Below are positions 26,608-35,849 of a stretch of DNA of 64,000 bases, one piece after another. This DNA comes from Firmicutes bacterium UBA4881 (lineage in GTDB: Bacteria > Bacillota > DTU065): positions 1-64,000 of the forward strand of contig DHDH01000036.1 of assembly GCA_002399235.1 (NCBI GenBank). The letters run 5' to 3'. The position numbers were made by a program, and so were the translations under genes. Below the pieces are notes generated by a model. It was not told the DNA's origin and did no database searches. It worked only from the letters and a program-made list of their open reading frames with translations. Each line of letters starts with the position of its first letter. Positions within the stretch are counted from its first letter, which is position 1.

Positions 26608-26772
26608 AATACCCACCTCTTATCATATCATTATGATGTTTAGTTCGGTTTTAGCTCGGTATTACCTTCTTGCAGCTACGGTAAAGATATCCTGCAGGTA
26701 GTAGCTTGACTTGTGCAGAATCTTATTTTGATTGATGACGAATGCTTTGATGAGAAGAAGGTGATTTTTTAA

Positions 26773-28779
26773 GTGAAGCTATTAAAAAGATGGCTTTTTA
26801 TTGGATTTATAATATTTTTAGGAGTAGGCATGCTTGCAGCTTTAATAGGCACTATGCTTTTAGCTAGAGAAGCTTATGGTAGAGATTTAGAATTTAATTT
26901 TAAAAATCGTAGTGTAATATACGACAGAAATGGTGAAGTAATTAGTTATCTTTACCAAGAAAACAGAGAGTACGTACCATTAGAAAGAATACCACAAAGC
27001 CTGCAAAAGGCTGTTGTTGCCATTGAGGATAAAGCTTTTTGGCAGCATAAAGGTATCAATTTTAAAAGTCTAGGTCGTGCTTTAATTGTAGATATTAAAG
27101 AGCGTCGCTTTGCCCAAGGGGGCAGTACTATTACTCAGCAGTTAGTCAAAAATATGTTCCTTAGTCATGATAAGACTGTAATACGTAAGTTAAAAGAAGC
27201 AGTCTTAGCTCTGATGGTAGAGATGCGCTACACAAAAGAAGAGATCTTAGAATATTATTTAAACTTGATCTATCTGGGACCAAATCTTTATGGGGTATCG
27301 ACAGCCAGCGAATACTTCTTTAGTAAACCTGTAGATAAACTTAATTTAGCAGAGTCAGCATTATTAGCAGGTATTATTAATGGACCAGGGTTCTATTCGC
27401 CAGCAATTAATATGGAAAATGCCTATAAAAGAAGGCAAATTGTTTTAGATGCTATGGTGGAAGCAGGCTATATTAGTTTAGAAGAAGCCAAAAAAGCCGC
27501 AGAAGAAAAGATCGCAATTCCTAAGCCTCGCAAAAACAACAATGTAGCTCAATACTTTATTTCAGAAACAATGAAAGAACTTACGGCTTTAGGTTTTGAT
27601 GTAGAGACATTAAAGACGCAAGGATATAAGATCTATACTACATTAGATTTAAAAGCCCAAAAAATTGCGGAAAAGACTATAGGAGATAATTTACCTAAAG
27701 GGTATGTAGATTCTTCTGGCCTAACTCAACCACAAGCAGCTTTAGTGGCACTTGACATAGAAAGTGGAGGCATTTTAGCTATGGTTGGTGGTAGAGGAGA
27801 AGATTACTTTAACAGAGCAACTATGGCTCGTAGACAACCAGGCTCTACCCTAAAACCAATTATTTATTTAGCAGCCCTACAAAAAGGCCGTTCGCCAGCT
27901 ACTTTGGTTTCTGATACTCCACTCAGCTTTGAAGATGGTTGGGAACCCAATAATTACGATCAAAAGTTCTTAGGTGATATTGCTATGGGGTATGCTTTGG
28001 AGCGGTCAAGAAATATGGCAGCAATTAGAGTGTTAGCTGACGCGGGGATTGATAACGTTATTTCCTTAGCTAATGGTCTAGGAATTCACTCTCTAACAAA
28101 AGATAGAGATCGTAACCTAGCCTTAGCTTTAGGTGGTGTTACAGACGGAGTTACACCAATTGAAATGGCAGGAGCTTATGCAACATTCGCTAATGGTGGT
28201 ATTTATAGAAAGCCCTATTGTGTAAAAGAGATACAGGATCTAAAAGGTCACGTTCGTTATAGAGCTAAAGACACCCAAAAAAGAGTAGTCAGCCCAGAAC
28301 AAGCGTATGTCATTACCGACATGCTAAGAAATGTTGTTGATTATGGTACTGGTAAATCAGCTAAGTTAAACCGACCTGCAGCTGGGAAAACCGGTATTGC
28401 TGATAATTATACTAATGCTTGGTTCGTAGGCTATACCCCGGAGATTGCTACCGCCGTTTGGATTGGTAACGATAAACAGTCGGAACCAATGCAATATGGT
28501 GATCTTACTATCGGTAGTTCGAAGGCTGCAAGTGTATTTAAAAAGTTTGCTCAAGATTATCTTGCTAACAAAGAAATAAAACAATTTACCAAACCTGACG
28601 ATGTAGTTGTTGTTAGTATTGATGTCAAAACAGGTAAGCAAAGTAGCGATCCCAATTCCCTCATTCGTTATTATGCCTTCAACAAAGATAACCTACCAGC
28701 AAAAGATAAAGTAGCTCTTCTGGATGAGGTTTCTAATAGGTTAAAGAGTTTTTGGCAGCGCTTTTTCGGTGGTAATTGA
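26773..28779 (+). CDS. class A penicillin-binding protein (PBP1A-type)
   Basis: The product has 668 residues from a GTG (AAGGTG 8 nt upstream). It has a short cytoplasmic tail, one membrane segment (about 8-30), then the GT51 glycosyltransferase domain with AIEDKAFWQHKGINF and GGSTITQQLVKNMFL. A transpeptidase domain follows with the SxxK motif in QPGSTLKP, SRN in ERSRNMAA and KTG in GKTGIADNYTNAWFVG. It polymerises lipid II and crosslinks peptidoglycan outside the membrane. Length and motif order are normal. Confidence 0.95.
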   Translation: MKLLKRWLFIGFIIFLGVGMLAALIGTMLLAREAYGRDLEFNFKNRSVIYDRNGEVISYLYQENREYVPLERIPQSLQKAVVAIEDKAFWQHKGINFKSLGRALIVDIKERRFAQGGSTITQQLVKNMFLSHDKTVIRKLKEAVLALMVEMRYTKEEILEYYLNLIYLGPNLYGVSTASEYFFSKPVDKLNLAESALLAGIINGPGFYSPAINMENAYKRRQIVLDAMVEAGYISLEEAKKAAEEKIAIPKPRKNNNVAQYFISETMKELTALGFDVETLKTQGYKIYTTLDLKAQKIAEKTIGDNLPKGYVDSSGLTQPQAALVALDIESGGILAMVGGRGEDYFNRATMARRQPGSTLKPIIYLAALQKGRSPATLVSDTPLSFEDGWEPNNYDQKFLGDIAMGYALERSRNMAAIRVLADAGIDNVISLANGLGIHSLTKDRDRNLALALGGVTDGVTPIEMAGAYATFANGGIYRKPYCVKEIQDLKGHVRYRAKDTQKRVVSPEQAYVITDMLRNVVDYGTGKSAKLNRPAAGKTGIADNYTNAWFVGYTPEIATAVWIGNDKQSEPMQYGDLTIGSSKAASVFKKFAQDYLANKEIKQFTKPDDVVVVSIDVKTGKQSSDPNSLIRYYAFNKDNLPAKDKVALLDEVSNRLKSFWQRFFGGN

Positions 28780-28842
28780 TCTGGTGATGTGTTATGCCAA
28801 ACAGAATAAGGTCTAGGTAAGAACTTAGAATAAAAACTAAAA

Positions 28843-28880
28843 AGAGACATTTCCTATAAAGGAAATGTCTCTACTTTTTT
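28843..28880. terminator. bidirectional terminator
   Basis: AGAGACATTTCC / GGAAATGTCTCT with TTTTTT on + and TTTTTAGTTTTT on -, between converging genes. Confidence 0.92.
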
Positions 28881-28948
28881 AGGTAAATGTAAGCTTATAG
28901 AAGCTTACTAATATGGGGAGAGGTTGAAAAACAAGTTAAACTTTTAGC

Positions 28949-29623
28949 TTATTTAACAAACTCCAATAGGCAAAGTGTGGTAGCATCTAGGAATGTGGAT
29001 TTTACAAGAGGGCTCCAGGTTAGCCATTCGACATCGCCTGCACCATTGTAATTACCAAGGTGACGGGAGAAGTTTGCTGCCCACTCGTCGCCCTTATCTG
29101 GCCATTCGTCAAATACATCAAATGAGATTGCAGCTTCAACGATCCAGTGATCTTTATAAATCTCTGCAGCTACTTCCCAACCATCTGTTGTGACGGAACG
29201 GATACCATTAGGGTTGCTAACAAATTGCTTCCATGCAGTAGCAGGGAACATGGTGTGGATGAAAAATTCAACGTCATCATCGCCAGTCCAGGTTGCGCCA
29301 CCATCATTGGTGATGTCAGCAATAATGGTCTTTTCGTCTTGGAAGTTTTTGTAAGCGACATAAAGGTTGTCGTCGTCCCAGCATACTAGAACCTCAGATC
29401 TGAGATCCTTAGGAGCAGGTTTACCATTTAGGTGATATTCAAGTATACCTTTACCACCCTTTTGAGCTGCTGTTGTCCAAGCTTCATCGGTTAATTTACC
29501 ATCAAGGTTAGGAGCTTTTTTAACATAAGGAACTTTCAAAGAAACTTCAGCAGCAACTGCTAATCCTGCAATAGCAAGGACTAGAGTGGCAATAATTGCC
29601 AAAGATAACCAACTCTTCTTCAT
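28949..29623 (-). CDS. secreted CBM9/DOMON-like carbohydrate-binding protein
   Basis: The product has 224 residues: a signal peptide (about 1-24, ending AVAA) and a single family-9 carbohydrate-binding-like domain. Markers are APNLDGKLTDEAW at the N-terminus, LYVAYKNFQDE, TGDDDVEFFIHT and the late segment WAANFSRHLG. CBM9-like modules usually sit on xylanases or S-layer proteins; this one stands alone. The SD TAGGGGGTCAT precedes the ATG. An inverted-repeat structure lies in its upstream region. Probable role: extracytoplasmic glycan binding. Confidence 0.85.
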   Translation of the reverse strand: MKKSWLSLAIIATLVLAIAGLAVAAEVSLKVPYVKKAPNLDGKLTDEAWTTAAQKGGKGILEYHLNGKPAPKDLRSEVLVCWDDDNLYVAYKNFQDEKTIIADITNDGGATWTGDDDVEFFIHTMFPATAWKQFVSNPNGIRSVTTDGWEVAAEIYKDHWIVEAAISFDVFDEWPDKGDEWAANFSRHLGNYNGAGDVEWLTWSPLVKSTFLDATTLCLLEFVK

Positions 29624-30075
29624 AAAATGACCCCCTATTATATACTTGATTAATTGGCAATCCTTAAGGCAAAATCTCTTCTCCCCTTATAAGAAATGCC
29701 TTGATTATATTGCCAAACTTTACATACTACTAGTCATATAATACCCCAAATATATTAATAATATAGATAAAAATTCTCTTGTTTAGCAGTTTTTCCTTAC
29801 GAATACTATCATTACTAGTAATAATACTTTCGCATTACTTTAGTAGATTCCTGCTTCGAAAGGATAATTACCTAGAATTAACTTAACCTTAATATTTAGA
29901 CAGGTCGAATGACAACGATTTCACAGAACTTTCTCCAAATTAGGAAAAATTACCTGCTTTGCTAAAGGGAAAAGGCTAACCAAAAGAGAAATAAAAGACT
30001 TCGGATCGAATGTCGATAAAATGTAGTAGTTAATTAGACTGCTGCATTCTCAGTTATCTGTAAAAGGAGGTGCAG
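29624..30075. other. divergent intergenic region between the CBM9 gene and the phosphofructokinase gene
   Basis: AT-rich, no open frame or RNA gene recognised. The CBM9-proximal part holds the nested inverted repeat listed separately. Confidence 0.6.
29656..29714 (-). promoter_or_regulatory. nested inverted repeat upstream of the CBM9 gene
   Basis: The outer arms GGCAAT (29656-29661) / ATTGCC (29709-29714) enclose AAGGCA (29666-29671) / TGCCTT (29697-29702). A TATAAT on the minus strand (29709-29704) overlaps the outer arm. It could be an operator over the promoter or a partly transcribed leader structure. Confidence 0.4.
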
Positions 30076-31125
30076 GTGGGGTTATTACCCACTAAGGCAG
30101 TGCGCAAAATTGGTGTATTAACTGGAGGAGGAGACTCCTCAGGAATAAATGCAGTACTTCATGGGCTTTGTTTGGGAGCAAGAAGAATGAACATTGATGT
30201 AGTTGGCTTTAGGGACGGCTGGCGAGGACTAATTGATGGCGATTACGAACCACTTTCTTTTGATAGAACAATTAAAGAGGTTGATCGCTCGGGAACCATT
30301 TTAGGAACATCGAGGACTAATCCATACAAAAAAAGTGGTGATAAAAACCGTATTGAATACGCTGTAAAAGCTTTGAACCTCGATGGTTTGGTTGCAATTG
30401 GCGGCAACGATACTCTTACTGTTGCCAGTAATATAGCCAACGATCTTGATCTTAAAGTTATAGGTATTCCCCAAACCATAGATAACGATGTACCAGGTAC
30501 AGAATACTGTGTTGGTTTTGATACAGCTGTGCATAATGTAGTGGAAGCTATTCGTAATGTGAGGGCTACTTGCGACTCTCATCATGAAGACATTGTTATC
30601 GAAGTTATGGGTAGAGAGAGTGGTTGGTTAGCAGCAATAGCAGGATTAACGGCTGGAGCAGAATTTATTTTATTACCAGAAACCCCTCTCGATATTGAAA
30701 AATTATTACTAGCTTTAAAAAAGCGCCATGATAATGGTTTTAAAAGCAATGTTATAGTTGTAGCAGAAGGAGTTAAAGGTTTTGCTCACCGAAAAATTGA
30801 TGCCGGTACAGATGCGTTTGGTAATGTAATGTTAGCAGGGATAGGCTTAGGTTTACGAGATTATATCCAGGACAAGCTTAATACTAAAACTAGAGCTATT
30901 GTTCTAAGTTATATACAAAGAGGTGGCACCCCCACTACACATGAAGTATTTAAAGATTTAGCTTTTGGTCGCCAAGCAGTTAAGTTGTTAACAGAAGGTA
31001 AAAGCAATTTAATGGTAGCTTATAAAAACGGTCATTTGGAACCAGTTGATTTAAGTCTAGCTTGCGGGAAAGAGAATGTTACTTCTAATATACTAGAGAT
31101 GGTTTCCGAACTTACTCTCTTATAA
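30076..31125 (+). CDS. 6-phosphofructokinase family protein with altered donor-site motifs
   Basis: The product has 349 residues from a GTG at 30076 (AAAGGAGG 5 nt upstream). Motifs of the family are GVLTGGGDSSGINAVLHG, GTSRTNP, IGIPQTIDNDVPGT, EVMGRESGWLA and GGTPTTHEV. The phosphate-donor loop reads GGNDTL, where ATP enzymes have GGDGS and PPi enzymes GGDD. The position before TIDND is Gln, where ATP enzymes usually have Gly and PPi enzymes Lys. It therefore resembles the PPi/mixed group III type but carries Asn in place of the Mg-binding Asp. Phosphorylation of fructose-6-P is the expected reaction; donor and even substrate are uncertain. Monocistronic with its own terminator. Confidence 0.85.
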   Translation: MGLLPTKAVRKIGVLTGGGDSSGINAVLHGLCLGARRMNIDVVGFRDGWRGLIDGDYEPLSFDRTIKEVDRSGTILGTSRTNPYKKSGDKNRIEYAVKALNLDGLVAIGGNDTLTVASNIANDLDLKVIGIPQTIDNDVPGTEYCVGFDTAVHNVVEAIRNVRATCDSHHEDIVIEVMGRESGWLAAIAGLTAGAEFILLPETPLDIEKLLLALKKRHDNGFKSNVIVVAEGVKGFAHRKIDAGTDAFGNVMLAGIGLGLRDYIQDKLNTKTRAIVLSYIQRGGTPTTHEVFKDLAFGRQAVKLLTEGKSNLMVAYKNGHLEPVDLSLACGKENVTSNILEMVSELTLL

Positions 31126-31129
31126 TTAT

Positions 31130-31156
31130 TCAGGCAGTTTATCTGCCTGATTTTTT
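31130..31156 (+). terminator. intrinsic terminator
   Basis: TCAGGCAG-tttat-CTGCCTGA followed by TTTTTT. Confidence 0.92.
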
Positions 31157-31315
31157 ATAACAAAACCTAGTTTAGTTTAACAAGGTGAGGTTTATGAGTT
31201 ATATTAATTGGTAAGCGAGGCTTTGATATGGTACTTTCAAATATTTGTTAGCTTTCCAATCTGAGAATTGAAGTTTATAATGTAATCAGTTAATTTACAG
31301 AAAGAGTTGAAATTA

Positions 31316-32266
31316 ATGGATCATGCTTTAGTTTTGGCTGGGGGTCTTGGCGAGAGACTCTGGCCTTTAAGTCGTAAACAAACAAAGACCAAAGAATCGG
31401 TTAATATAGCGTCTTACACTATGCTAGAACTCACTGTAAAGAGATTGCAATCTTGGGTTCCCAAGGAGAGAATTTGGATTATATCTAGTCGAGATATACC
31501 CACATATGGTTGCCATCTAATTAAGGAGCCACTGCGAAAAAACACAGCAGCAGCTGTGGCTTGGGGAGCAGAGACTGTTTATAGTTTGGATAAAGATGCA
31601 TTTATCGGTGTATTTCCTGTAGATCATCTTATTTCACCCTGGGAAAAGGTAACAGAGGCGATTTCCTTAGTTAAAGAAAAAGGTGCACTTACAGCCCTGG
31701 GAATTAAAAGTGATACTCCTTCTAAACAATATGGTTATATTAAACCATATCCAGAGAATACAGTAGTTTCACCTGTAGAGTGCTTTATCGAAAAGCCTGA
31801 TAATCCTGATAAACTTCTGCAAAAAGGTTTTTTGATTAATAGTGGTATCTATTTAGGTCCAGCGAGAAAGTTTTTAGCCGAAATAGGCCGCTATTTGCCC
31901 TATCATTTAGCGGCAGTAAGGCAAAGAGATAGGCAACTATTTGCTAAATTGAGGCCAGTTTCCCTAGATAAAGGGGTTATGGAACATACCGATAGGTTAT
32001 ATTGTGTTCCTTTACAAGTTACCTGGGAAGATATTGGTAGTTGGAGCAAGTATTTAAAACATGCTGGCGAAAAAGGCCAGTTTGTTAAGTATAACTCTGA
32101 TAATAGTTTAGTCTACGCTGAAGAAGGTTTGGTTGTTCTATCAGGAGTTAAGGATGTTGTGGTTGTTGTAAAAGATGGTATTGTATTAGTTACAAGTAGC
32201 GAAGAAGAAAAGAATATGTCTCTAGTTTTAGAAGAAGTACGAAAAAAATATCCTGGACAGGCTTAG
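31316..32266 (+). CDS. mannose-1-phosphate guanylyltransferase
   Basis: The product has 316 residues. The nucleotidyltransferase signature LAGGLGERLWPLSRK, EPLRKNTAAAVAWGA, the metal/sugar loop FPVDHLI and YGYIKPYPE match type-I GMP (ManC/ManB-like), with FIEKPDNPDK and WEDIGSWSKY in the second half. The long C-terminal phosphomannose-isomerase domain of bifunctional enzymes is absent. It forms GDP-mannose from mannose-1-P and GTP, feeding the Gmd enzyme encoded at 23744 and probably the glycosyltransferases at 33.6-37.8 kb. The ATG at 31316 is preferred over a TTG at 31307, although the SD (AAAGAG) is weak. Confidence 0.9.
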   Translation: MDHALVLAGGLGERLWPLSRKQTKTKESVNIASYTMLELTVKRLQSWVPKERIWIISSRDIPTYGCHLIKEPLRKNTAAAVAWGAETVYSLDKDAFIGVFPVDHLISPWEKVTEAISLVKEKGALTALGIKSDTPSKQYGYIKPYPENTVVSPVECFIEKPDNPDKLLQKGFLINSGIYLGPARKFLAEIGRYLPYHLAAVRQRDRQLFAKLRPVSLDKGVMEHTDRLYCVPLQVTWEDIGSWSKYLKHAGEKGQFVKYNSDNSLVYAEEGLVVLSGVKDVVVVVKDGIVLVTSSEEEKNMSLVLEEVRKKYPGQA

Positions 32267-32275
32267 GAATAAATG

Positions 32276-32305
32276 AAGGGTGGTCATTGGACCACCCTTA
32301 AAATA
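32276..32305. terminator. terminator between converging genes
   Basis: AAGGGTGGTC-attg-GACCACCCTT, followed on + by AAAATAAAGG, so no strong T-run. It is placed to end both the guanylyltransferase gene and the minus-strand operon. Confidence 0.65.
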
Positions 32306-32360
32306 AAGGTTTTAATTTTAACAGAAAGAGAAAGGTCTAAGTAAATTATTCCCTAGCAGT

Positions 32361-32834
32361 TTAATCAGGATAGATGTGTTGCCCTACAAAACCACTAGGG
32401 GTAGTTACCCATCTTTCGATCCAGGTAAAACCTTCGCTAAAAGAAGGTTCTTCAAATGAGTTAGCCACATTTTCAATGACCCAAGCAGGTAGGTTGTTAC
32501 CTCTTTTGGTATTTTGCCGTAGACAGGACTGTTTTGGTGTGGCAACCCAAAGACAAACCACTTCTTTGCCCATTTCTTTGGCTAGTTGAATAAACGGTGC
32601 CCTTCTTTTTTTACTAGAATTAGTGGCATCATAGTAAACATCTTGCTTGGGCAAAAAGTATTCAGTTGCTTTCAAAGCAATTTCCCAAACAAATTCATCG
32701 TGCTTAGAATCGCCGAGATTACCAATAATACCTAGACGAATTATATCTGAGGTAATAATTCGGCCCTGCCTTAACCTGCAAAGACTGCTTTTACCAGAAG
32801 CAGGTAAACCGCATAGTAAGTAGAGACGAGTCAT
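32361..32834 (-). CDS. small P-loop kinase (AAA_33 / polynucleotide-kinase-like)
   Basis: The product has 157 residues. Walker A is GLPASGKSS near the N-terminus, IITSDIIR follows, and YYDATNSSKKRR is the Asp-containing segment typical of T4 Pnk-like and zeta-toxin-like kinases; LRQNTKRGNN supplies Arg residues for the lid. It probably phosphorylates a small molecule or nucleic acid 5' end. It is the last gene of the six-gene minus-strand operon and overlaps the preceding phosphoesterase gene by 4 nt. A Pnk-type kinase next to a phosphoesterase may be functional pairing or chance. Confidence 0.75.
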   Translation of the reverse strand: MTRLYLLCGLPASGKSSLCRLRQGRIITSDIIRLGIIGNLGDSKHDEFVWEIALKATEYFLPKQDVYYDATNSSKKRRAPFIQLAKEMGKEVVCLWVATPKQSCLRQNTKRGNNLPAWVIENVANSFEEPSFSEGFTWIERWVTTPSGFVGQHIYPD

Positions 32835-33604
32835 TCTGGGGTTACCTCCAGTAGTACCAGCTCTGGGTAGCAGAAATATCTTAATGGTAAACGGGTAGTG
32901 CCAATCCCAGAAGTGGTATAGATTATAGTGTTGTTATAATTTCTTAATCCATAGGCGAAAGCTTTTTTTATTCTTAACTCTGGTAGTAGAGGTGAACCAT
33001 CGAACCAACAAAACTGTCCGGCATGAGTGTGTCCTGCTAACATTAGTTTGGCTCTCCCATTAACTTCAAAAATTGGATCAGGTGTGTGGGATAGGAGTAG
33101 ATCAACATTTTCCGAAAGGGCAAGATCTAGATCGGCTTTAAGCCAAAAAGGATCACCTAGGCCACCTATAGTGAGTTGTCCTAATTTAACTCTACTATTT
33201 AATAACACGACAATACCTTCTTTTTCCAGGAGTTCGTAGAGGTATTGGCGATCAATTTCGTGGTTATAATCGTTATTCCCCCAAACAAGGAAGGTCGGTC
33301 GACCATTCGCAATCTTTTTAATTGTTTCTGCTACTCTTTTTTCTTGGTTGATACGTCTAACAATCAGATCACCAGTTAGACAAATAAAATCACAATCAGT
33401 ACTTTGCGCTAATTTAACAACTTGTTTGATACGAAAGCCTCTACCTGAAGTGTGTAGATCTGATAATAAAAGTATGCGAGAACGTTTTTCCGGCCAATCT
33501 TTTATTTTTATATGAATTCTCTTTAGGGTGAGGCGATTAGCAGAAATGAATCCCCAGATAGCAACTAAAAAAATAATAACAAAAAACCATATTAACGTTT
33601 CCAT
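32831..33604 (-). CDS. membrane-anchored calcineurin-like phosphoesterase (YkuE/YaeI-like)
   Basis: The product has 257 residues: one N-terminal membrane helix (about 3-22) followed by the phosphoesterase domain with LLSDLHTSG, LTGDLI, VWGNNDYN, LSHTPDP and AGHTHAGQF. Members of this group include UDP-2,3-diacylglucosamine- and lipid-phosphate-type hydrolases. It overlaps the upstream glycosyltransferase gene by 13 nt, so a role in the glycan or lipid-carrier chemistry of the operon is likely (inference). Confidence 0.85.
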   Translation of the reverse strand: METLIWFFVIIFLVAIWGFISANRLTLKRIHIKIKDWPEKRSRILLLSDLHTSGRGFRIKQVVKLAQSTDCDFICLTGDLIVRRINQEKRVAETIKKIANGRPTFLVWGNNDYNHEIDRQYLYELLEKEGIVVLLNSRVKLGQLTIGGLGDPFWLKADLDLALSENVDLLLSHTPDPIFEVNGRAKLMLAGHTHAGQFCWFDGSPLLPELRIKKAFAYGLRNYNNTIIYTTSGIGTTRLPLRYFCYPELVLLEVTPE

Positions 33605-34683
33605 TTTACTGTTTGCCTCCCAAGTAGCAAGCCCCCAAAGCCCCAGAAGACAGCGACATTAACAACTAAAAAATGTCTTAATAGAGCTAAAGGCCGAGGC
33701 GTACTCTCAGACATTTTTTCCCAAAGAATACCTAGTAAAGCTAAAGCTATTAAGATAATTTCCCCAGTCATAAGCCAAGGGTACAGATTGGAAATTATTA
33801 AAAGAACAAAATGGATTAAACCAGTTAAAGCTGCCGCCCAGCGCAGAATCTTATGCGAGACTATAAAGAAACCCCACTTACTAACTAACAAGCCAGGAAA
33901 CTTGCTTAGTGTTTGAATTCCTCCCGCTATGATACGTGATTTTCTATGAAATTCTTCAAAGGTGGAGTGGGTAGCTTGTTCATAGGCGATAGCTTTATTT
34001 ACCTGTACTAATTTCTTGTTTTTTTGTAGCAGCGAACAGGTGATATAGAAGTCGTCAGCTATTATGTTGAGAGGTGGCAAAGTGACATCTTCTTTTCTTA
34101 AAACATAAAAAGTTCCTGGAATTACAATTGTACCCCCAAGGTTAGTCTCTAGAGTTCTGAGTTTAGTTTCATAATCGCTATAAGTAGATTCACCTAAGGT
34201 TGAGTCACTACTAGCTACCAAAGAGAGAATACCTCCTGCTGCACCAGTGCTTGGCTCTAAAAGGGCAGTTACTAGCCATTTGAGACTATCAACTCTAAAA
34301 AGAGCCGAGACATCGGAAAAACAAATAATATCTCCTGTTGCTTCAGCGAGACCAGCTTTTAGAGCTGCAGGTTTTCCTTGCCTTTTAGGTAACACGATAG
34401 TCTTAAGCTTGGGGTAATCCACGAGAATGGCATTAGTCTTATCAGTGGAGCCATCAGAGACAATAATGATTTCTAAATCTGGATAATCAAGAGCTAAGGT
34501 GTTATCAAGCTTCTCTCTAAGAAATTGCTCTTCGTTATAGGCAGTAATTAGTAAGGTTACACGAGGCCAGTTTAGAGGCCAATTAGGCAATGGCTTAGGT
34601 TTACCTAAGAGTTTAAGCAGTAATGGGTAAAAGAGATAGGGGTACAAAAAGAGGGCTAAGGATAGCCATATTGCGATTTTCAT
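33592..34683 (-). CDS. family 2 membrane glycosyltransferase
   Basis: The product has 363 residues: an N-terminal membrane helix (about 3-20), GT-A domain with VTLLITAYNEEQFL, IIIVSDGSTDKT, DIICFSDVSA and ADDFYI, then QATHSTFEEFHRKSRI, a Q/R-x-x-R-W-like acceptor segment, and three or so C-terminal membrane helices (about 275-355). This is the layout of processive or polyprenyl-linked sugar transferases of exopolysaccharide systems. The gene overlaps the neighbour upstream by 4 nt. Confidence 0.88.
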   Translation of the reverse strand: MKIAIWLSLALFLYPYLFYPLLLKLLGKPKPLPNWPLNWPRVTLLITAYNEEQFLREKLDNTLALDYPDLEIIIVSDGSTDKTNAILVDYPKLKTIVLPKRQGKPAALKAGLAEATGDIICFSDVSALFRVDSLKWLVTALLEPSTGAAGGILSLVASSDSTLGESTYSDYETKLRTLETNLGGTIVIPGTFYVLRKEDVTLPPLNIIADDFYITCSLLQKNKKLVQVNKAIAYEQATHSTFEEFHRKSRIIAGGIQTLSKFPGLLVSKWGFFIVSHKILRWAAALTGLIHFVLLIISNLYPWLMTGEIILIALALLGILWEKMSESTPRPLALLRHFLVVNVAVFWGFGGLLLGRQTVKWKR

Positions 34684-35849
34684 AAGCCAATTTTGTCCCC
34701 CTTTAGAACCCTGCCTATTATAGTCGTGTATTTACTTAGCCACGGTTCGTTGGCGTATTCTTTCTTTACTTTAGCTAGCGCTTTTTGGCCTAAAGATTGG
34801 GCTTGGGAAGGATCATCTAAAATCGATGCCCAAGCGGTTTTTATGGCCTCAGGATTTCTAGGTGGCACTAAGATTCCCTCTTGACAACTAAAAAGCTCAC
34901 TTAATCCACCAATAGAACTAGCAATAACAGGTAAGCCTGTAGCCATAGCTTCTAAAGCACTTATAGAGGTTGCTTCAATGACATTATGATCAGGCACAGA
35001 AGGTACTATAGCTACATCAGCAATTTGAAGTAGTTGGGTAGCTCTTTCTCTGGAAACAGAGCCTAAAAAGAGAACTTGTTTTTCTAAGCCGAGGGTTTTA
35101 GTTAATTTTTTTAAAGTAGGGCGTTCTGGGCCATCTCCAGCAATAATTAATTTCACGTTAGGACGACCCAATAGAGCCAAAGCTTGGATACCATAACCGA
35201 CACCATTTTTAGGTACTAAACGTCTAAGGATAATGGCCAAGCTTTCTTCGGGTAAAAAACCGTGTTCTTTTTTTAATTGTTCTTTGTTAGTACCTGGTCT
35301 GAACAAGGTGGTATCTACAGTATTAGGGAGAATAGTAACCTTGCTCTCAGGCAGAGAAGCTCGGGAAATAATTTGGTTTTTTAAATTAGAATCCACAGCA
35401 ATAATTGCTTGAGCACTTTTTAAAGCAGCGATCTCTTCAGCTAGAAGTTTTTCATAGGCTCTAGATTCTGGTTTAATGGTACCCAAACTAGCGTATTCGT
35501 CAGGTGCAGAACCGTGTAAGGTAAGGATAAAAGGCCTATCACAGAGGGGGAAAGCAGGTGTATCTTGCAATAATACTAGAGGAAACTCCTCTAGGGGATA
35601 CATTTTATTTAGCATTTGTTTTAGAAAGTAGCGTCTAAGAGCAAAATCTACAGTAATATTACCCCAAAACCTAGGTGCATTAGCGAGATTCCTTTTCAAT
35701 GGCGATAAAGATGATAAAGATAAAACTGTAGGCTCGAAACCGGCTAATGGTAATAGTTGTTTCAATAAATCAATATGCGTTGATTTACCACCAATATGCG
35801 GATAACGGCCAATACTTAAGATAAGGATTTTTGTCGCCATTTTTTCCAC
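34680..35849 (-). CDS. family 4 glycosyltransferase
   Basis: The product has 389 residues with two Rossmann (GT-B) halves. The C-terminal donor-binding half shows RRLVPKNGVGYGIQAL, IIAGDGPERPTLK and the nucleotide-sugar E-x7-E motif around EATSISALEAMATGLP. The N-terminus has the acceptor loop HIGGKSTHID. Start: GTG at 35849 with AGGAAAG, or the in-frame ATG at 35840. It overlaps the upstream gene by 25-34 nt, indicating translational coupling. Confidence 0.88.
   Translation of the reverse strand: MEKMATKILILSIGRYPHIGGKSTHIDLLKQLLPLAGFEPTVLSLSSLSPLKRNLANAPRFWGNITVDFALRRYFLKQMLNKMYPLEEFPLVLLQDTPAFPLCDRPFILTLHGSAPDEYASLGTIKPESRAYEKLLAEEIAALKSAQAIIAVDSNLKNQIISRASLPESKVTILPNTVDTTLFRPGTNKEQLKKEHGFLPEESLAIILRRLVPKNGVGYGIQALALLGRPNVKLIIAGDGPERPTLKKLTKTLGLEKQVLFLGSVSRERATQLLQIADVAIVPSVPDHNVIEATSISALEAMATGLPVIASSIGGLSELFSCQEGILVPPRNPEAIKTAWASILDDPSQAQSLGQKALAKVKKEYANEPWLSKYTTIIGRVLKGDKIGL

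Noticed and set aside
32361..32834. Zeta-toxin-like kinase as a toxin-antitoxin module
   Set aside because: No antitoxin is adjacent and the gene is embedded in the glycosyltransferase operon.
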